Positions 1 to 9,784 of a stretch of DNA of 64,000 nucleotides are shown here, one piece after another; position 1 is the stretch's first letter, and each line of letters begins with the position of its first letter. Origin of the DNA: Acidobacteriaceae bacterium KBS 89 (GTDB taxonomy: Bacteria; Acidobacteriota; Terriglobia; Terriglobales; Acidobacteriaceae); NCBI GenBank assembly GCA_000381605.1, contig KB906757.1:434001-498000 (forward strand), given 5' to 3'. The notes below the pieces were generated by a model. The model searched no databases, was not told the DNA's origin, and saw only the letters and a program-made list of their open reading frames with translations. The translations under genes and the position numbers were made by a program.

Positions 1-783
1 GCCGGAATGGGTGTCGCCGTCGCCGACTACGACTGCGACGGTTGGTTCGACATTTTCAAGACCAACTTCGCTGACGACACCTGCAACTTGTACCACAACA
101 ACGGCGACGGGACTTTCACCGACGTCACGTTCCCTTCCGGTGTTGGAGTCAACAACCGCTATGTCGCGTGGGGATGCGGGTTTATTGACTATGACAATGA
201 TGGCTGGCAGGACATCCTTCAGGTAAATGGACACGTTTACCCGGAGATTGACAGTTATCATCTCGATCAAACCTTCAAGAATCCGCGTCTGGTCTATAAA
301 AATCTCGGCAATGGACGGTTTCAGGATGTTTCGTCGGAGATGGGACCCGGCATTAGCGAACATCTTTCGAGTCGCGGGGCGGCCTTCGGTGACTACGACA
401 ACGACGGTGGTATGGATGCGTTGATTTTGAATATGAACGATCTGCCATCGCTCCTACGAAATGATGGAGGCAACAAACAAAACTGGATCAAGATCAAGCT
501 AGTGGGTACCAAGTGTAATCGCACTGCCATTGGAGCGAGGGTGCGAGTTATCACTGGAAAACATGTCCAGATGGACGAAGTCACCAGCGGTACGAGCGTC
601 ATGTCACAGAACGACCTGCGCCTTCACTTTGGACTGGGGAAGGCTGAGACTGTGGATGCCGTAGAAGTGAAGTGGCCGACTACGCAGAAGATCGAAAGAT
701 TCACGCAGCTCAAAGCAAATCAGATTCTCACCATCCGCGAAGGCGCCGGAATTGTCAGGACCTCTAAGCCGGTCTCACCGTAA
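1..783 (+). CDS. CRTAC1 family protein, C-terminal part (cut by window edge)
   Basis: The reading frame is open from base 1 to the TAA at 781-783, so the true start lies outside the window. The visible 260 residues hold FG-GAP/VCBS-like repeats with Asp-rich calcium-loop motifs (DYDCDGWFD, DYDNDGWQD, DYDNDGGMD). A C-terminal ASPIC/UnbV-like segment follows (NWIKIKLVG, the GARVRV region, DEVTSGTSVMSQNDLRLHFGLG, then VEVKWPTT). Proteins of this family are secreted or surface beta-propellers that are thought to bind partners or glycans; no enzymatic activity is established. It is clearly paralogous to the two complete copies at 16573 and 18474 and resembles the 18474 copy more closely (FKTNF-DDT, NGHVYPE and SSRG motifs in the same order). 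Family assignment is firm; function is unknown. Confidence 0.9.
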   Translation, partial: AGMGVAVADYDCDGWFDIFKTNFADDTCNLYHNNGDGTFTDVTFPSGVGVNNRYVAWGCGFIDYDNDGWQDILQVNGHVYPEIDSYHLDQTFKNPRLVYKNLGNGRFQDVSSEMGPGISEHLSSRGAAFGDYDNDGGMDALILNMNDLPSLLRNDGGNKQNWIKIKLVGTKCNRTAIGARVRVITGKHVQMDEVTSGTSVMSQNDLRLHFGLGKAETVDAVEVKWPTTQKIERFTQLKANQILTIREGAGIVRTSKPVSP

Positions 784-920
784 AGTTTCCATTGAACATG
801 GACGCTGAGAACGCGCGCACAGCGCCCTCTCTTCTGTTGATGATGCGATACTCGCAGCCCCTGCCACTGGCAGGTTTTCAAACGTTCGGTGATACACTTC
901 GTTCGGAAAACGACGAATCC

Positions 921-1460
921 ATGAAACCACCATCGAACGTCAAGACGCCAGCGCAATACATCGCCTCACTCCCCGCCGATCGTGCGAAGACGATCGCAAC
1001 GGTGCGCGCACTCGTGAACAAGCACATTCCACGCGGCTACGATGAGTGCCTCGTCTGGGGCACGATCGGCTGGGCGATCCCGCTGTCTCGATATCCAGAC
1101 ACTTACAACCAGCAGCCGATCACCTACGTCGCGCTCGCGTCGCAGAAGAACTACTGCTCGCTTTACCTGATGGGCGCGTTTTGGAGTGCGAGTCAGCTCG
1201 AGCAGTTGAAGGCGGTGTTCAAGGCGGCGGGGAAGAAGCTTGACATGGGGAAGTGTTGCGTTCATTTCGAGTCGCCGGACGATTTGCCGCTCGAAGCGAT
1301 TGGCAAGCTGATCTCGGCGATTTCGAGCGAGAAGTGGATCGAGATGTACGAACAATCGCGCTTGATGACCAAGGCGGGGCAGGCGCAAATGGCGAAGCAA
1401 GGTGCCCCATCGGCGAGCAAGGTGGCCGCCAAGCGCGTCGACACAAAGCGTCAGCGGTAA
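921..1460 (+). CDS. DUF1801 domain protein
   Basis: A 179-residue protein beginning MKPPSNVKTPAQYIASLP. The frame is open further upstream to 792, but those extra 43 residues have no family character, so I chose the ATG at 921. The body matches the DUF1801 pattern: a helical N-terminus (RAKTIATVRALVNKHIPRGYDE), a central strand region (WGTIGWAIPLSRYPDT, then YVALASQKNYCSLYLMG) and a C-terminal helical part with IEMYEQSR. The last 30 residues are basic and low complexity. DUF1801 proteins are small and cytosolic, related to the YdhG/YjhX fold, and have no proven role. It sits alone on the + strand, convergent with the TPR gene that ends at 1640. Codon use resembles its neighbours. Confidence 0.8.
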   Translation: MKPPSNVKTPAQYIASLPADRAKTIATVRALVNKHIPRGYDECLVWGTIGWAIPLSRYPDTYNQQPITYVALASQKNYCSLYLMGAFWSASQLEQLKAVFKAAGKKLDMGKCCVHFESPDDLPLEAIGKLISAISSEKWIEMYEQSRLMTKAGQAQMAKQGAPSASKVAAKRVDTKRQR

Positions 1461-1639
1461 ACCTTCCCACCATGAGTCGCCGACTACCTGGCCACCACGT
1501 TTTCCATTGCTGTTGCGGGTGCCCTTGCGATTACGGCATGTACCACGGACGACGGCGGTGGCGCGGTCTGCACGGAGGTGACCTCGTCTCGCTTTTTGAT
1601 TATAAGAAGCATTAAAGGTTTCAATTGTTTCCTGCACCT

Positions 1640-3310
1640 TCACTGAACTGTGGAATGAGCTGGTTGCCCCTGTAAAACAACTAAGAACTGCTTGATCTCG
1701 CGCCTCTGACGTTCAACTTCAGCAGCCTTTTGCTTCTCGATCTCATCATGAAGCACGAATTCTCTCGCCGCCTTTTTGGGTTCACCCGTCCGGTCATAGG
1801 CGACACCCAGCCGATAGTGGGCCTCGCCTAACTGCGGATCCATTTCGATGGCCTTGGTGTAGAAGCCAATCGACTTCTCGTAATTATGTTGGGAAGAATA
1901 AAGAATCCCGAGCTGCAGGTAGGCGTCGACACAGTTGGGATCGACCTTTACAGCCTTTGTAAGCAGCATTTCCACCTGCTGCAAGGCCAGAGGATCGGTC
2001 CGCTGTTCCTGCCGTTTCCAAACAGCCATCGCATAGAGGTAGTTCGCAAGAGGACTGTCAGGCTGCTTCTGCAAAAACCGTGCCAATTTCTGCTCGACGC
2101 AGGGCAATGGATTGGGGGCCTCCCTCTCGATCTTGCCCATGAAGATGTAGGGCTCGGGCTCGGCGGGATTCAAATCGGAAGCATCACAGAGTCGAAGAGC
2201 CGCTTCATCGTAGAGGGCTGCACCGAAAAGAGAGGTGCCCAGCGCCGCCAGCATTCTAGGCGATTTCGGATATAGCTTGGCTCCCTTTCTGAAAACCTCT
2301 GCAGCTTGCCACACGGCCCGGTGCAGTAATAGCTCCGATCCCCATGCAAAGTAATTTTGTTCGCTCGGATCCAAACGGACGGCCAGTTCGTATTCCTGGA
2401 CGGCAGCCAACGGATCGTCCATCTTCTCATCAAGTTCACCTGCCAGGCGATGCAGGTCAGCGGAATCCTTGTGCGTTTGCAGTTTCCGAACGTATTCGAG
2501 TGCCCGTGAATAATCGCCCACTTCTTTATGGGCCCGCGCCAGATCGTAGGTATTGTCATCCATTGTTGGATCTATCTGATATGCAGCCTGCAGTGGCGGG
2601 ATGGATTCCCGGTATCTGCCGGCGTGGAAATAGAATTCGCCAAGCTGATGATTTCCGTCAAAACTTGTGGGAGCGCCGGCAAGAGCAGTACGTAGCTTGC
2701 TCTCAGATTCCTCCTCTTTACCTGCGTCGCCTGGCAACGATGGTCCGGCGCGATTCAAACCGTCAGGTTTGAGCGTGAGAGTTTCTCGCGTGAGGTCCTC
2801 GCTCGTTCGCAAGGCAGAATCCGAACCGTGCCCTCCTACCGCAGTCCAGTCCGTAACTCCCGCAATCGTGAAATTCGGCTTATCGGAAAACTCCATAGCT
2901 TGAGTTGGAGACGGCGAAGGTGCGCCGGAATCTGATCGAATGGGTACGGAGGCTTCGAGGATCAGGTCGACAATTTTTTGAACCTCCTGGGGAGATCCAA
3001 GAACGACAGTGCTATGACCTTTCTGTCCTGATTTTTCCGCGCTGAGCAAATAGCGCCCTGGCGGGAGGGGTGTAAATGCAAAGCGCCCCGCAGCATTCGT
3101 CTTCGTCTCCATGTGTTTGAGAGTGCCCTCTTGCTCCAGCCACACCGACGCGTCGCCAATGGACTTGCCCGCCGAGTCGTGGACGTTGCCCTGAATTGTG
3201 GCTCCATCCCCGTGTTGCGGACCAGTTTGCTGAGCAACCACCGCAGCGGGCAGCACGCTGATAAGTGCAACGATGATTGAGGACACGCCCCTAAGAAACC
3301 GAGAACTCAT
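1640..3310 (-). CDS. Secreted TPR protein with N-terminal carboxypeptidase-regulatory-like domain
   Basis: A 556-residue protein when started at MSSRFLRGVSS (cat at 3308-3310). This start puts a clear signal peptide at residues 1-26 (hydrophobic IIVALISVLPAAVVA, then QQ). The frame stays open to 3439, but those residues are not signal-like. Residues about 35-105 form a carboxypeptidase-regulatory-like beta-sandwich (IQGNVHDSAGKSIGDASV, then TNAAGRFAFTPLPPGRYLLS), the same module found in the TBDRs here. After a low-complexity linker, residues about 200 onward are tandem TPR repeats (for example AAYQIDPTMDDNTYDLARAH and AIEMDPQLGEAHYRLGVAYD). TPRs mediate protein-protein contacts; a periplasmic scaffold role is inferred. 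It is transcribed away from the LacI regulator at 3737. Confidence 0.85.
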   Translation of the reverse strand: MSSRFLRGVSSIIVALISVLPAAVVAQQTGPQHGDGATIQGNVHDSAGKSIGDASVWLEQEGTLKHMETKTNAAGRFAFTPLPPGRYLLSAEKSGQKGHSTVVLGSPQEVQKIVDLILEASVPIRSDSGAPSPSPTQAMEFSDKPNFTIAGVTDWTAVGGHGSDSALRTSEDLTRETLTLKPDGLNRAGPSLPGDAGKEEESESKLRTALAGAPTSFDGNHQLGEFYFHAGRYRESIPPLQAAYQIDPTMDDNTYDLARAHKEVGDYSRALEYVRKLQTHKDSADLHRLAGELDEKMDDPLAAVQEYELAVRLDPSEQNYFAWGSELLLHRAVWQAAEVFRKGAKLYPKSPRMLAALGTSLFGAALYDEAALRLCDASDLNPAEPEPYIFMGKIEREAPNPLPCVEQKLARFLQKQPDSPLANYLYAMAVWKRQEQRTDPLALQQVEMLLTKAVKVDPNCVDAYLQLGILYSSQHNYEKSIGFYTKAIEMDPQLGEAHYRLGVAYDRTGEPKKAAREFVLHDEIEKQKAAEVERQRREIKQFLVVLQGQPAHSTVQ

Positions 3311-3736
3311 AGTTTCAGAGTAAGGCCGCGATTTGTGAAAGCCATTCACCCTGGGACCAAATTTTCTTGCGCCGCGCATTTCCTTGAGTCCCTCTACGTT
3401 CGTCTCCACGATCGCACATCCGTTGGCAGGGCGGCCCACTCTTGCTGAATAACGCTCTCATGGGACGACCGCCATTCGGTGGGACAAGGGTAATCCTTCG
3501 CCCACATCCGACACAAACCAGAAGTAACGAATTGGGAGTTGGCGTCGATCTAAGGATCGAACGAAGTGCGCCAAGGTCTTGTTTCTCAACGACGAGATGA
3601 AGACGTCCGGTTGGCTAATTGGCGTGCTCGCGAGATGATTCTCGAACGATGCGCTATAGTGACTCTGTCGCCCGTCGAGCGGGTGTAGCTGGGTTCGAAG
3701 TGTTGTTGTCGATCCAGACATCGCATTCACCCTTAG
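3311..3736. other. Intergenic region between divergent TPR and LacI genes
   Basis: About 430 bases separating two divergent genes. It must hold the promoters of both, but I see no strong -35/-10 pair. ORFs on both strands here are short and resemble nothing. A GAACGAA string occurs near 3557. Confidence 0.5.
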
Positions 3737-4774
3737 TTGGGACGCAGAAAGGGCAGCGGATCCGGACCACCCGTGAACATTCGAGAGGTTGCAAAAAAGG
3801 CCGGCGTCTCCACAGCCACTGTGTCTCGGGTGGTGAATGGAACAGTTCCGGTCAGCGCGCTAGTTGAGCGCCAAGTTCGTAGCGCCATCAAGTCCCTCGG
3901 CTACTACCCCAATACGCATGCGCGGACCCTGGGCTCCGGTAGGAGTCATATGTATGGGCTCATTATCTCGGATATTGCCAATCCATTCTTCCCAGATATC
4001 GTTAAGTTCTTCGAACGTATCGCGGTTGAGCACGGGCAGGAGGTTTTGATTGCCAATACTGATTACCAGCCGCAACGAATGCAGGTATGCGTCCGTCGGA
4101 TGCTCGAACGACGGGTAGATGGGGTCGCCATCATGACGTCGGAGATGGATCCCAAGCTCGTACAGTTACTGAACAAGCGTGGCATCCCGATTGTCTTTCT
4201 CGACACCGGACATGTGGGACCCAACATCAGCAACGTCCTCATCGATTACGTGAGTGGAATCGAACAAGCCATTGAGCACCTGATTTCGTTCGGACACCAG
4301 AGGATTGCATTCGTAAGCGGTCCCCCCACGCTCGCCTCTGCAAGAACCCGCAGCAACGCCTTCGCACTTTCTATTAAGAGGAAGGGGCTCAACTTTAGAG
4401 CCGACTATATGCAAATCGGCAATCATCGAATTGATGGGGGGCAGAGCGCGATGGCAAAGCTTTTGAGATTGCGCCAACCTCCGACGGCCGTGATGGCTTC
4501 GAACGATCTGACAGCGATCGGTATGATGCGTGAGATTCGCGCCGCGGGGCTGCAGGTTCCAGGAGATATTTCAGTTTTGGGTTTCGACGATATCGAGATA
4601 AGCAACTTCCTGCAACCTCCGCTGACTACAATTCGAGTGCCACGTGCGGAGATTGGAGTGAGCGCTTTTAATGCTCTTTACGCGGCAAACCGTCGACGCG
4701 GAAACGCTGGAACGGAGCACCGTATCTCAACCGAACTCGTCATTCGTGAGTCGACCGGCCTGGTCAAGAGCTGA
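3737..4774 (+). CDS. LacI family transcriptional regulator
   Basis: A 345-residue repressor-type regulator. Residues about 13-65 are the LacI helix-turn-helix and hinge (NIREVAKKAGVSTATVSRVV, then YYPNTHARTLGSG). Residues about 70-340 are the periplasmic-binding-protein-like sensor (YGLIISDIANPFFPDIV, FLDTGHVGPNISNVLIDYVS, MASNDLTAIGMMREI, ISVLGFDDIEISNFLQPPL). The effector is probably a sugar or sugar acid but cannot be named. The upstream start is TTG at 3737; the GTG at 3773, directly before NIREVAKK, is an equally plausible start with no clear Shine-Dalgarno for either. It lies between two secreted TPR genes and upstream of a TBDR on the other strand. Regulation of those genes is an inference. 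Confidence 0.9.
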   Translation: MGRRKGSGSGPPVNIREVAKKAGVSTATVSRVVNGTVPVSALVERQVRSAIKSLGYYPNTHARTLGSGRSHMYGLIISDIANPFFPDIVKFFERIAVEHGQEVLIANTDYQPQRMQVCVRRMLERRVDGVAIMTSEMDPKLVQLLNKRGIPIVFLDTGHVGPNISNVLIDYVSGIEQAIEHLISFGHQRIAFVSGPPTLASARTRSNAFALSIKRKGLNFRADYMQIGNHRIDGGQSAMAKLLRLRQPPTAVMASNDLTAIGMMREIRAAGLQVPGDISVLGFDDIEISNFLQPPLTTIRVPRAEIGVSAFNALYAANRRRGNAGTEHRISTELVIRESTGLVKS

Positions 4775-4867
4775 CCGGGAACTTAGGTGGCGCTCCTCTG
4801 GAAAAATGCCAGACGGCGATGGTTTACTCTCCCATGACGTCATCGGCGACAGATTTTCCCTAAATTC

Positions 4868-5971
4868 TTAGTGAACCGTTTCAAGTTTGGGTTCGCTTGC
4901 AGCCTGTATTTTCTGGGAGATCTGATTCTCTCGACTAGCGTCCTCTGCCCTGCCTAGCGACCGATACGCCTGTCCCAACAGGCTATGCGTCATGTAGTTA
5001 CTGGGGTCCATTTTTTCAGCGCGTTCAAGGTACATCATCGCGCTCGCAGGGTCCTGCTGCTTGAGCAATACTTTTCCCAGCAGAATATAGGGTCCGGTTG
5101 AGTTTGGCTCGAGGAGCAAGGCGCGTTGCAGGGATTGCTGTGCCTTCGTGTAATCGCCCGCACGGGTGTAAGCATCTCCCAGCCTGTCATAGATGCTGCC
5201 ATTAAGCGGGTTGCGGAGGCGCTCCTGCTCAAACTCCCCAATGGCCACGTCAAGATGTTCGCCCGCGAGTGCGATTTCGCCGAGAAGTGCATGCGCAAGC
5301 GGCAATTGAGGTTCCAACTCCAGGGACTTCGTGGCAAATTGCTGAGCTACCGGGAGGTATTCTCTGCGAAGCAACATCCGCGCAGCCAAAAGATATGCAG
5401 GCGCCGAGTCGGGAGGAAAGCCATATTGGATGGCGAATGCCCTGCGAGCGTTATCGTAGTTGCGCGTGTCGAGGTAGCAAAGAGCCAGCACGTAGCTCGG
5501 ATCAACTCTGGTTTGCGACGTCCAGTCATGCGCCGATTCGAGCAGTGGAATTGCCTCGGCAGGCCTGCCCAGCCGAAACAGAGTTAGACCGCGCAGCTGC
5601 GTCGATTCTTCATCATGGGGATCTTGTTTCAATGCACTCGCGAATGCAGCGTCTGCTTCAACGAATTGGTTCTGCGAGTACAGAGCGAGGCCACGCAATC
5701 TATTGACTCCAGCTGGTGCAGGTTGCTGAGCGGACATCACATCGAGCTCCTTTAGAGCATCCGCGGATTGACCACGATCAATCATCCGGTGTAGTCGTGT
5801 CAGGTTCGTTGAAGAGGCGGCTGGAGCTGCTCCAGCCGGGACGGATTGTGCGTCTGGCGTTTGCGGCGCAGGGGTGGGCTGTGCCGGCTTCTGCGCACGC
5901 AGCAGCGCCGAGTAGAGCACTGCAACTGCAAGAACCGAACGTAGTAGGACCAGTTTGGGCAGACGGCGCAT
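4868..5971 (-). CDS. Secreted TPR protein
   Basis: A 367-residue protein with an N-terminal signal peptide (MRRLPKLVLLRSVLAVAVLY and SALLRAQ). A Pro/Ala/Gln-rich linker of about 30 residues follows, then tandem TPR repeats to the end (RLRGLALYSQNQFVEADAAF, IYDRLGDAYTRAGDYTKA, MTHSLLGQAYRSLGRAEDAS). It has no catalytic domain. It lies directly downstream of the TBDR at 6047-9679 on the same strand, with a hairpin between them, so it may be partly co-transcribed by read-through. In acidobacteria secreted TPR proteins often sit beside TBDR and CRTAC1 genes, as they do twice in this window; their role is unknown. Confidence 0.85.
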   Translation of the reverse strand: MRRLPKLVLLRSVLAVAVLYSALLRAQKPAQPTPAPQTPDAQSVPAGAAPAASSTNLTRLHRMIDRGQSADALKELDVMSAQQPAPAGVNRLRGLALYSQNQFVEADAAFASALKQDPHDEESTQLRGLTLFRLGRPAEAIPLLESAHDWTSQTRVDPSYVLALCYLDTRNYDNARRAFAIQYGFPPDSAPAYLLAARMLLRREYLPVAQQFATKSLELEPQLPLAHALLGEIALAGEHLDVAIGEFEQERLRNPLNGSIYDRLGDAYTRAGDYTKAQQSLQRALLLEPNSTGPYILLGKVLLKQQDPASAMMYLERAEKMDPSNYMTHSLLGQAYRSLGRAEDASRENQISQKIQAASEPKLETVH

Positions 5972-6003
5972 AAAACGATTGTGGCTAAGTGTAACTGGAA
6001 TAG

Positions 6004-6029
6004 AAGAGGGGAGCCGCAGCTCCCCTCTT
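6004..6029 (-). terminator. Hairpin terminator after the TBDR gene
   Basis: A perfect 11-bp inverted repeat (AAGAGGGGAGC / GCTCCCCTCTT) with a 4-base loop lies 17 bases past the TBDR stop. On the minus strand it is followed by a weakly T-rich stretch, so termination may be partial. Confidence 0.65.
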
Positions 6030-6046
6030 TGGGAAAACAGTCTGAG

Positions 6047-9000
6047 TTAGAACTGCACCCGCAGGGAGAGTTGTAGCTGGCGTGGATTCGCGGTGCCATC
6101 CTTGCCGGGTCCATTGCTGATCGTTCCGTCAGTTCCGCTGGGCGTTCCCCAACTGATGTAATTGAGGGCGTTGTACATGTCCATGCGGAACTGAATGGTG
6201 GCAAATTCACGGACCGGGAAGCTCTTCATCACCGAAAGGTCCACGTTGAAGAAATTAGGCCCATAGAGGCTATTTCTTCCCAGGCTTCCGATCTGGTCCA
6301 GTCCGGGCGTCGTAAAGTTTTTGGACACGGTCGACTGATTGAACCAGCGGAGGGTAGTGTACGGGGCACCGGTGATCTGGTGCTGGAACTGCTCCCGGTT
6401 TCCATTCATGTAGCAAGGAGCCGAGCCCGGAATATTTGGACATCCTCCAAGGGTTAGGTTAAACGGCAAGCCACTGGAGTAGTTCAAAATGGGACTCAAT
6501 TGCCATCCGCCGACGATCTGGTTGGTTACAGCGCCCGCATGACTGTAGAAGGGCTTGTTTCTTCCGAAGGGAAGCTCGTACAGACCGTAGGCGATGAACT
6601 GTTGACGGCGAAGGAAGCCGTCGTTCCCCTTGGTGGCCGTGTGGCTCCAGGTGTAGTAACCGCTTTGCCAGCTGATCGCGTGCTGCCAGGCATAGTTTGC
6701 GTTCACCGAAAAACCACGGGAGAACTGTTTGGTGAGCGTGACCTGAAGCGCGTTGTAGTGGGAGTTGAAGTCATCGCTGTAATTAGTGATGCCGTTGGTC
6801 CAGCCGCACTGACCAGGGCCGATGAGCGGATCACTGATGTGGTAGTTCGGATCTGCGCACGCTGGAAGTTTCCCTCCGTAGTAGCGCTGCAGGTAGGTTT
6901 GATTGTTCGTTCCTCCAGAGGGTGAAATGCCACGTACTGGTTGACCGTTCAACGCTTTGACGCCAGGGAAGAATGTGGTGGAACTTACCGATGGATCGAA
7001 GTGCAGCGGCTGGCCTGTAATGCTGTACTGCGCGGGCAGATTGATCGCCGCCTCCATCGGGTTGGTCGTATTGTTGCTCCCGTCGCCAAGTGTGTGGGTG
7101 CCCTTGTTGCCTACATAGGCTATCGTGAACGAGAGCGTTGGCGTTAGGGATTGCTGAAGGCTCGCGTTCCATGCATCTAGAGTGGGAAGCCGGAGCGGGT
7201 TAGGTCTGGCGCGTGAGTTGACCAACGTACCAGGATTCGGCAGTAGCCCGCTGGCCGGAACTACCGTGGGCGTTGGCGCGGGAGGCCCCTGAGCCATTGT
7301 GAAGGCCGCACTATTTGCCCCTCCTACCTGTGTCACCTGCTGGCTGGAGAGAACCGGAAGATTCTGGGTCGCGGCGTGTCCAAAGATCGAACCGAATACG
7401 CCGATGTCGAAACTGCGCCCATAGCCGGCTCGAATGACTGTCTCCGGACGCACCTGGTAGGCTATCCCGATTCGCGGGCTCCACGTGTTGGTGGTCCTTT
7501 CCCAGTTCATGTTGCTGCCGACGCCGCCAACACCCGCGACGTACAGATAACCGGTATCCGGGTTTAGCAGCGCTCCGTTCCCTGCGGCGTTGATCGTCTC
7601 GGGGAAGTAGAACTCATAGCGGAGCCCGTAGTTGACCGTCAGCTTGGGGGTTGCTCGCCAGGTATCCTGCGCATAGAAGAAGTCGCGTTTCTGGAACTCC
7701 TTGGCGTTGGTTGAGGTGCTGGTGTAGCGCAGGAAGTTGGTTACTTGGCCGAGTGCGAACGTCGCGAAGCCCAATCCGCCGGGAGTAGTAAGGTTTGGAT
7801 TAGAGGTGTAGTTGTTGCTGAAATAAAGGATGCCGGTGCGGTCGTTGTCGCTCGGGACGCGCAAATTACGCGCATAACGAAGGTCGGCTCCGAACTTCAG
7901 CGCATGGCTCCCAAGAAGCTTGGTCCAGTTGTTCACAATTTGATACTGGTCCTCCTTCTCGATCGTAGGACAGTTGCAGCGGTCCACGTTGAGGCCCGCG
8001 CCATATTGCGGTCCCGTGGCCTGCGGGTTGGAGGGAGTCGCTCCGCTCAGTGAGCCAACTTCGGTGAGTTGGAAGCTCGGAGCACCGCTTGTGATCGCAG
8101 TACCCGTATTCATTCCGGGAATACCAAGCTGGGTGGCCAGGTCTGTGCCCTGGTCATACTTGCTGGTGTTAATGTTGTAACGGAAATAACCGAGGCGCAC
8201 ATCCGTCACCAGGCTCGAGTTGATTGCGATGTCGGTGCCAAGTGCAGCGCTGTCATTAGCTCCCTTTGAGGTGCCACCGTATCCGCCGAGACCGAAGCCC
8301 GCGCCTCCGGCCGCACCGAACATGACCGTTCCGCTCAGGACATCGGTAAATCGGCTGAACCGGCCAAAGAAGTGGACTTTGTCATTCATCTGGTAGTCGC
8401 CCCGAACGTCCCACTGGTCGCTATTCAGACCGCCCGTGCCGGAGCCTGCATAGTTATTTTTAAGCCCGTTGAACGAACCAGATGTATTCGGCTTGTATGG
8501 CTCCAGAAGGGCGAGAAAGTTCTTCGCTTGCGTGGATACCTGCGATGCAGGAATCACATTGTTGGGGTATGGCTGGCCGTTGGTCTGATAGATAATGCCC
8601 GTACCTATCGGAGTGACATTCTGGGCGTATTCGCCGAAGTCGCAACCCGGAATTCCGCTCGGCGACACCTGTTTGCCGAGACAGGTCGCCACCAGCCGCG
8701 CCGATGGAACCGTCTGAACGTTGGCGGTTCCGACTTTCTGACGCACGCCCTGATAGTCGCCAAAGAAGAACACCTTGTTTTTGAGAATCGGTCCGCCGAT
8801 GGAACCGCCGAACTGGTTCTTGAGCTGGCCGGGGATTGAGGCACGCCCCGGCCCTTGCGTGAAGGGATCCTTCGCGAGATTGGCCCCGCTTTGGCGATAG
8901 TCAAAGGCCGAACCGTGGAACTTGTTTGAGCCCGATTTCGTCTGCGCCGTCACGACCGACGAAACCGCCTTACCGAACTCCGCGTCATAGTTCTGCGTCG

Positions 9001-9679
9001 CGATCTTTGACTCCGACAGCGAGTCGAGGTTTGGATTGACTACGATGATGCCAAGGATCGGATCCTGGTTGTCGGTTCCGTCCAGCTCATAGGCCACGCC
9101 GGCGAAGGCTTGCCCGTCGACCATGATCTGTAAGCTGCCCTGCGGATTCTCGGCGGCGGAGTGGCTCCATCCAAGCTGCTGCGCGCCCGGCAGCAATAGC
9201 TGCAGGCCTGTGAAATTCCGGCCGGGAATTGGAAGTTGTTCAATTTCTCTCGATCCGAAGTTTGTTGACACGTCGGCGCGATCCGTCTTGAGCAGCGGAA
9301 CCTGGTCCGCGGTTACTTCAACGACTACATCGGACCCGCCAGGTGAAAGCGCGGCAGTGACCTTTATTGCGCTGTCAGCAAAGACCTGAATTCCCTTTTG
9401 CTGATACCCCTTAAAACCACTCGCGTCAACCTTTATGTCATAGAGGTCCGGGATCAGGTGGTCTACCCTGAATTCGCCGGCGCCATCGGATTGCGTGTTG
9501 ACCGTTGTGCCCTTCGCCACATCCGTCACGGTAATGTTTGCGCCTGGGACAGCCGCTCCGGTAGCGTCTGTGACGCTCCCGTAGATTGATCCGTAGACCG
9601 CCTGGCCGAACGCAAACGGTGAGAGGGCTGAGAGAGCTGCGGCAAATACTAAAATCATTACCCGCGTGGGGAATCGCAT
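6047..9679 (-). CDS. TonB-dependent receptor, Oar-like, with carboxypeptidase-regulatory-like domain
   Basis: A 1210-residue outer-membrane receptor. The start at 9679 (MRFPTRVMILVFAAALSALS) is set by a GGAGGT Shine-Dalgarno 7 bases upstream; the frame continues to 9757 but that part is not signal-like. Signal peptide about 1-26. Residues about 30-115 are the carboxypeptidase-regulatory-like domain (GSIYGSVTDATGAAVPGANI). The plug region follows (REIEQLPIPGRNFTGLQLLL), with a long TonB-receptor beta-barrel after it. The protein ends in aromatic RVQF, the usual C-terminal Phe for outer-membrane insertion. Family members import large ligands, often saccharides, using TonB energy; the substrate here is unknown. 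It is transcribed divergently from the AraR-like regulator at 10093. Its promoter carries repeated operator-like sites, so it is probably repressed or induced by a local regulator. Confidence 0.92.
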   Translation of the reverse strand: MRFPTRVMILVFAAALSALSPFAFGQAVYGSIYGSVTDATGAAVPGANITVTDVAKGTTVNTQSDGAGEFRVDHLIPDLYDIKVDASGFKGYQQKGIQVFADSAIKVTAALSPGGSDVVVEVTADQVPLLKTDRADVSTNFGSREIEQLPIPGRNFTGLQLLLPGAQQLGWSHSAAENPQGSLQIMVDGQAFAGVAYELDGTDNQDPILGIIVVNPNLDSLSESKIATQNYDAEFGKAVSSVVTAQTKSGSNKFHGSAFDYRQSGANLAKDPFTQGPGRASIPGQLKNQFGGSIGGPILKNKVFFFGDYQGVRQKVGTANVQTVPSARLVATCLGKQVSPSGIPGCDFGEYAQNVTPIGTGIIYQTNGQPYPNNVIPASQVSTQAKNFLALLEPYKPNTSGSFNGLKNNYAGSGTGGLNSDQWDVRGDYQMNDKVHFFGRFSRFTDVLSGTVMFGAAGGAGFGLGGYGGTSKGANDSAALGTDIAINSSLVTDVRLGYFRYNINTSKYDQGTDLATQLGIPGMNTGTAITSGAPSFQLTEVGSLSGATPSNPQATGPQYGAGLNVDRCNCPTIEKEDQYQIVNNWTKLLGSHALKFGADLRYARNLRVPSDNDRTGILYFSNNYTSNPNLTTPGGLGFATFALGQVTNFLRYTSTSTNAKEFQKRDFFYAQDTWRATPKLTVNYGLRYEFYFPETINAAGNGALLNPDTGYLYVAGVGGVGSNMNWERTTNTWSPRIGIAYQVRPETVIRAGYGRSFDIGVFGSIFGHAATQNLPVLSSQQVTQVGGANSAAFTMAQGPPAPTPTVVPASGLLPNPGTLVNSRARPNPLRLPTLDAWNASLQQSLTPTLSFTIAYVGNKGTHTLGDGSNNTTNPMEAAINLPAQYSITGQPLHFDPSVSSTTFFPGVKALNGQPVRGISPSGGTNNQTYLQRYYGGKLPACADPNYHISDPLIGPGQCGWTNGITNYSDDFNSHYNALQVTLTKQFSRGFSVNANYAWQHAISWQSGYYTWSHTATKGNDGFLRRQQFIAYGLYELPFGRNKPFYSHAGAVTNQIVGGWQLSPILNYSSGLPFNLTLGGCPNIPGSAPCYMNGNREQFQHQITGAPYTTLRWFNQSTVSKNFTTPGLDQIGSLGRNSLYGPNFFNVDLSVMKSFPVREFATIQFRMDMYNALNYISWGTPSGTDGTISNGPGKDGTANPRQLQLSLRVQF

Positions 9680-9737
9680 GGCAAAGACCTCCAAAAATGC
9701 TACGTACTTCTTCTCTTCTTGCATTGGCGAAGCAGCG

Positions 9738-9784
9738 TTTCGTGCGTCATGATGCACGAAATCTGGCTCTTCAATTGCACGAAA
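9738..9784 (-). promoter_or_regulatory. Three operator half-sites (GCACGAAA) in the TBDR promoter
   Basis: TTTCGTGC at 9738-9745 and GCACGAAA at 9754-9761 form a perfect 8+8 inverted repeat around an 8-base spacer that itself contains TCATGA. A further GCACGAAA copy lies at 9777-9784, overlapping the predicted -10 of the TBDR promoter. The position, at and just downstream of the promoter, fits a repressor. The cognate protein is unknown; the LacI regulator (3737) and the AraR-like regulator (10093) are candidates. Confidence 0.6.

Noticed and set aside
3458..3730. 90-codon minus-strand open frame between TPR and LacI genes
   Set aside because: No motif or signal; occupies the divergent promoter region.
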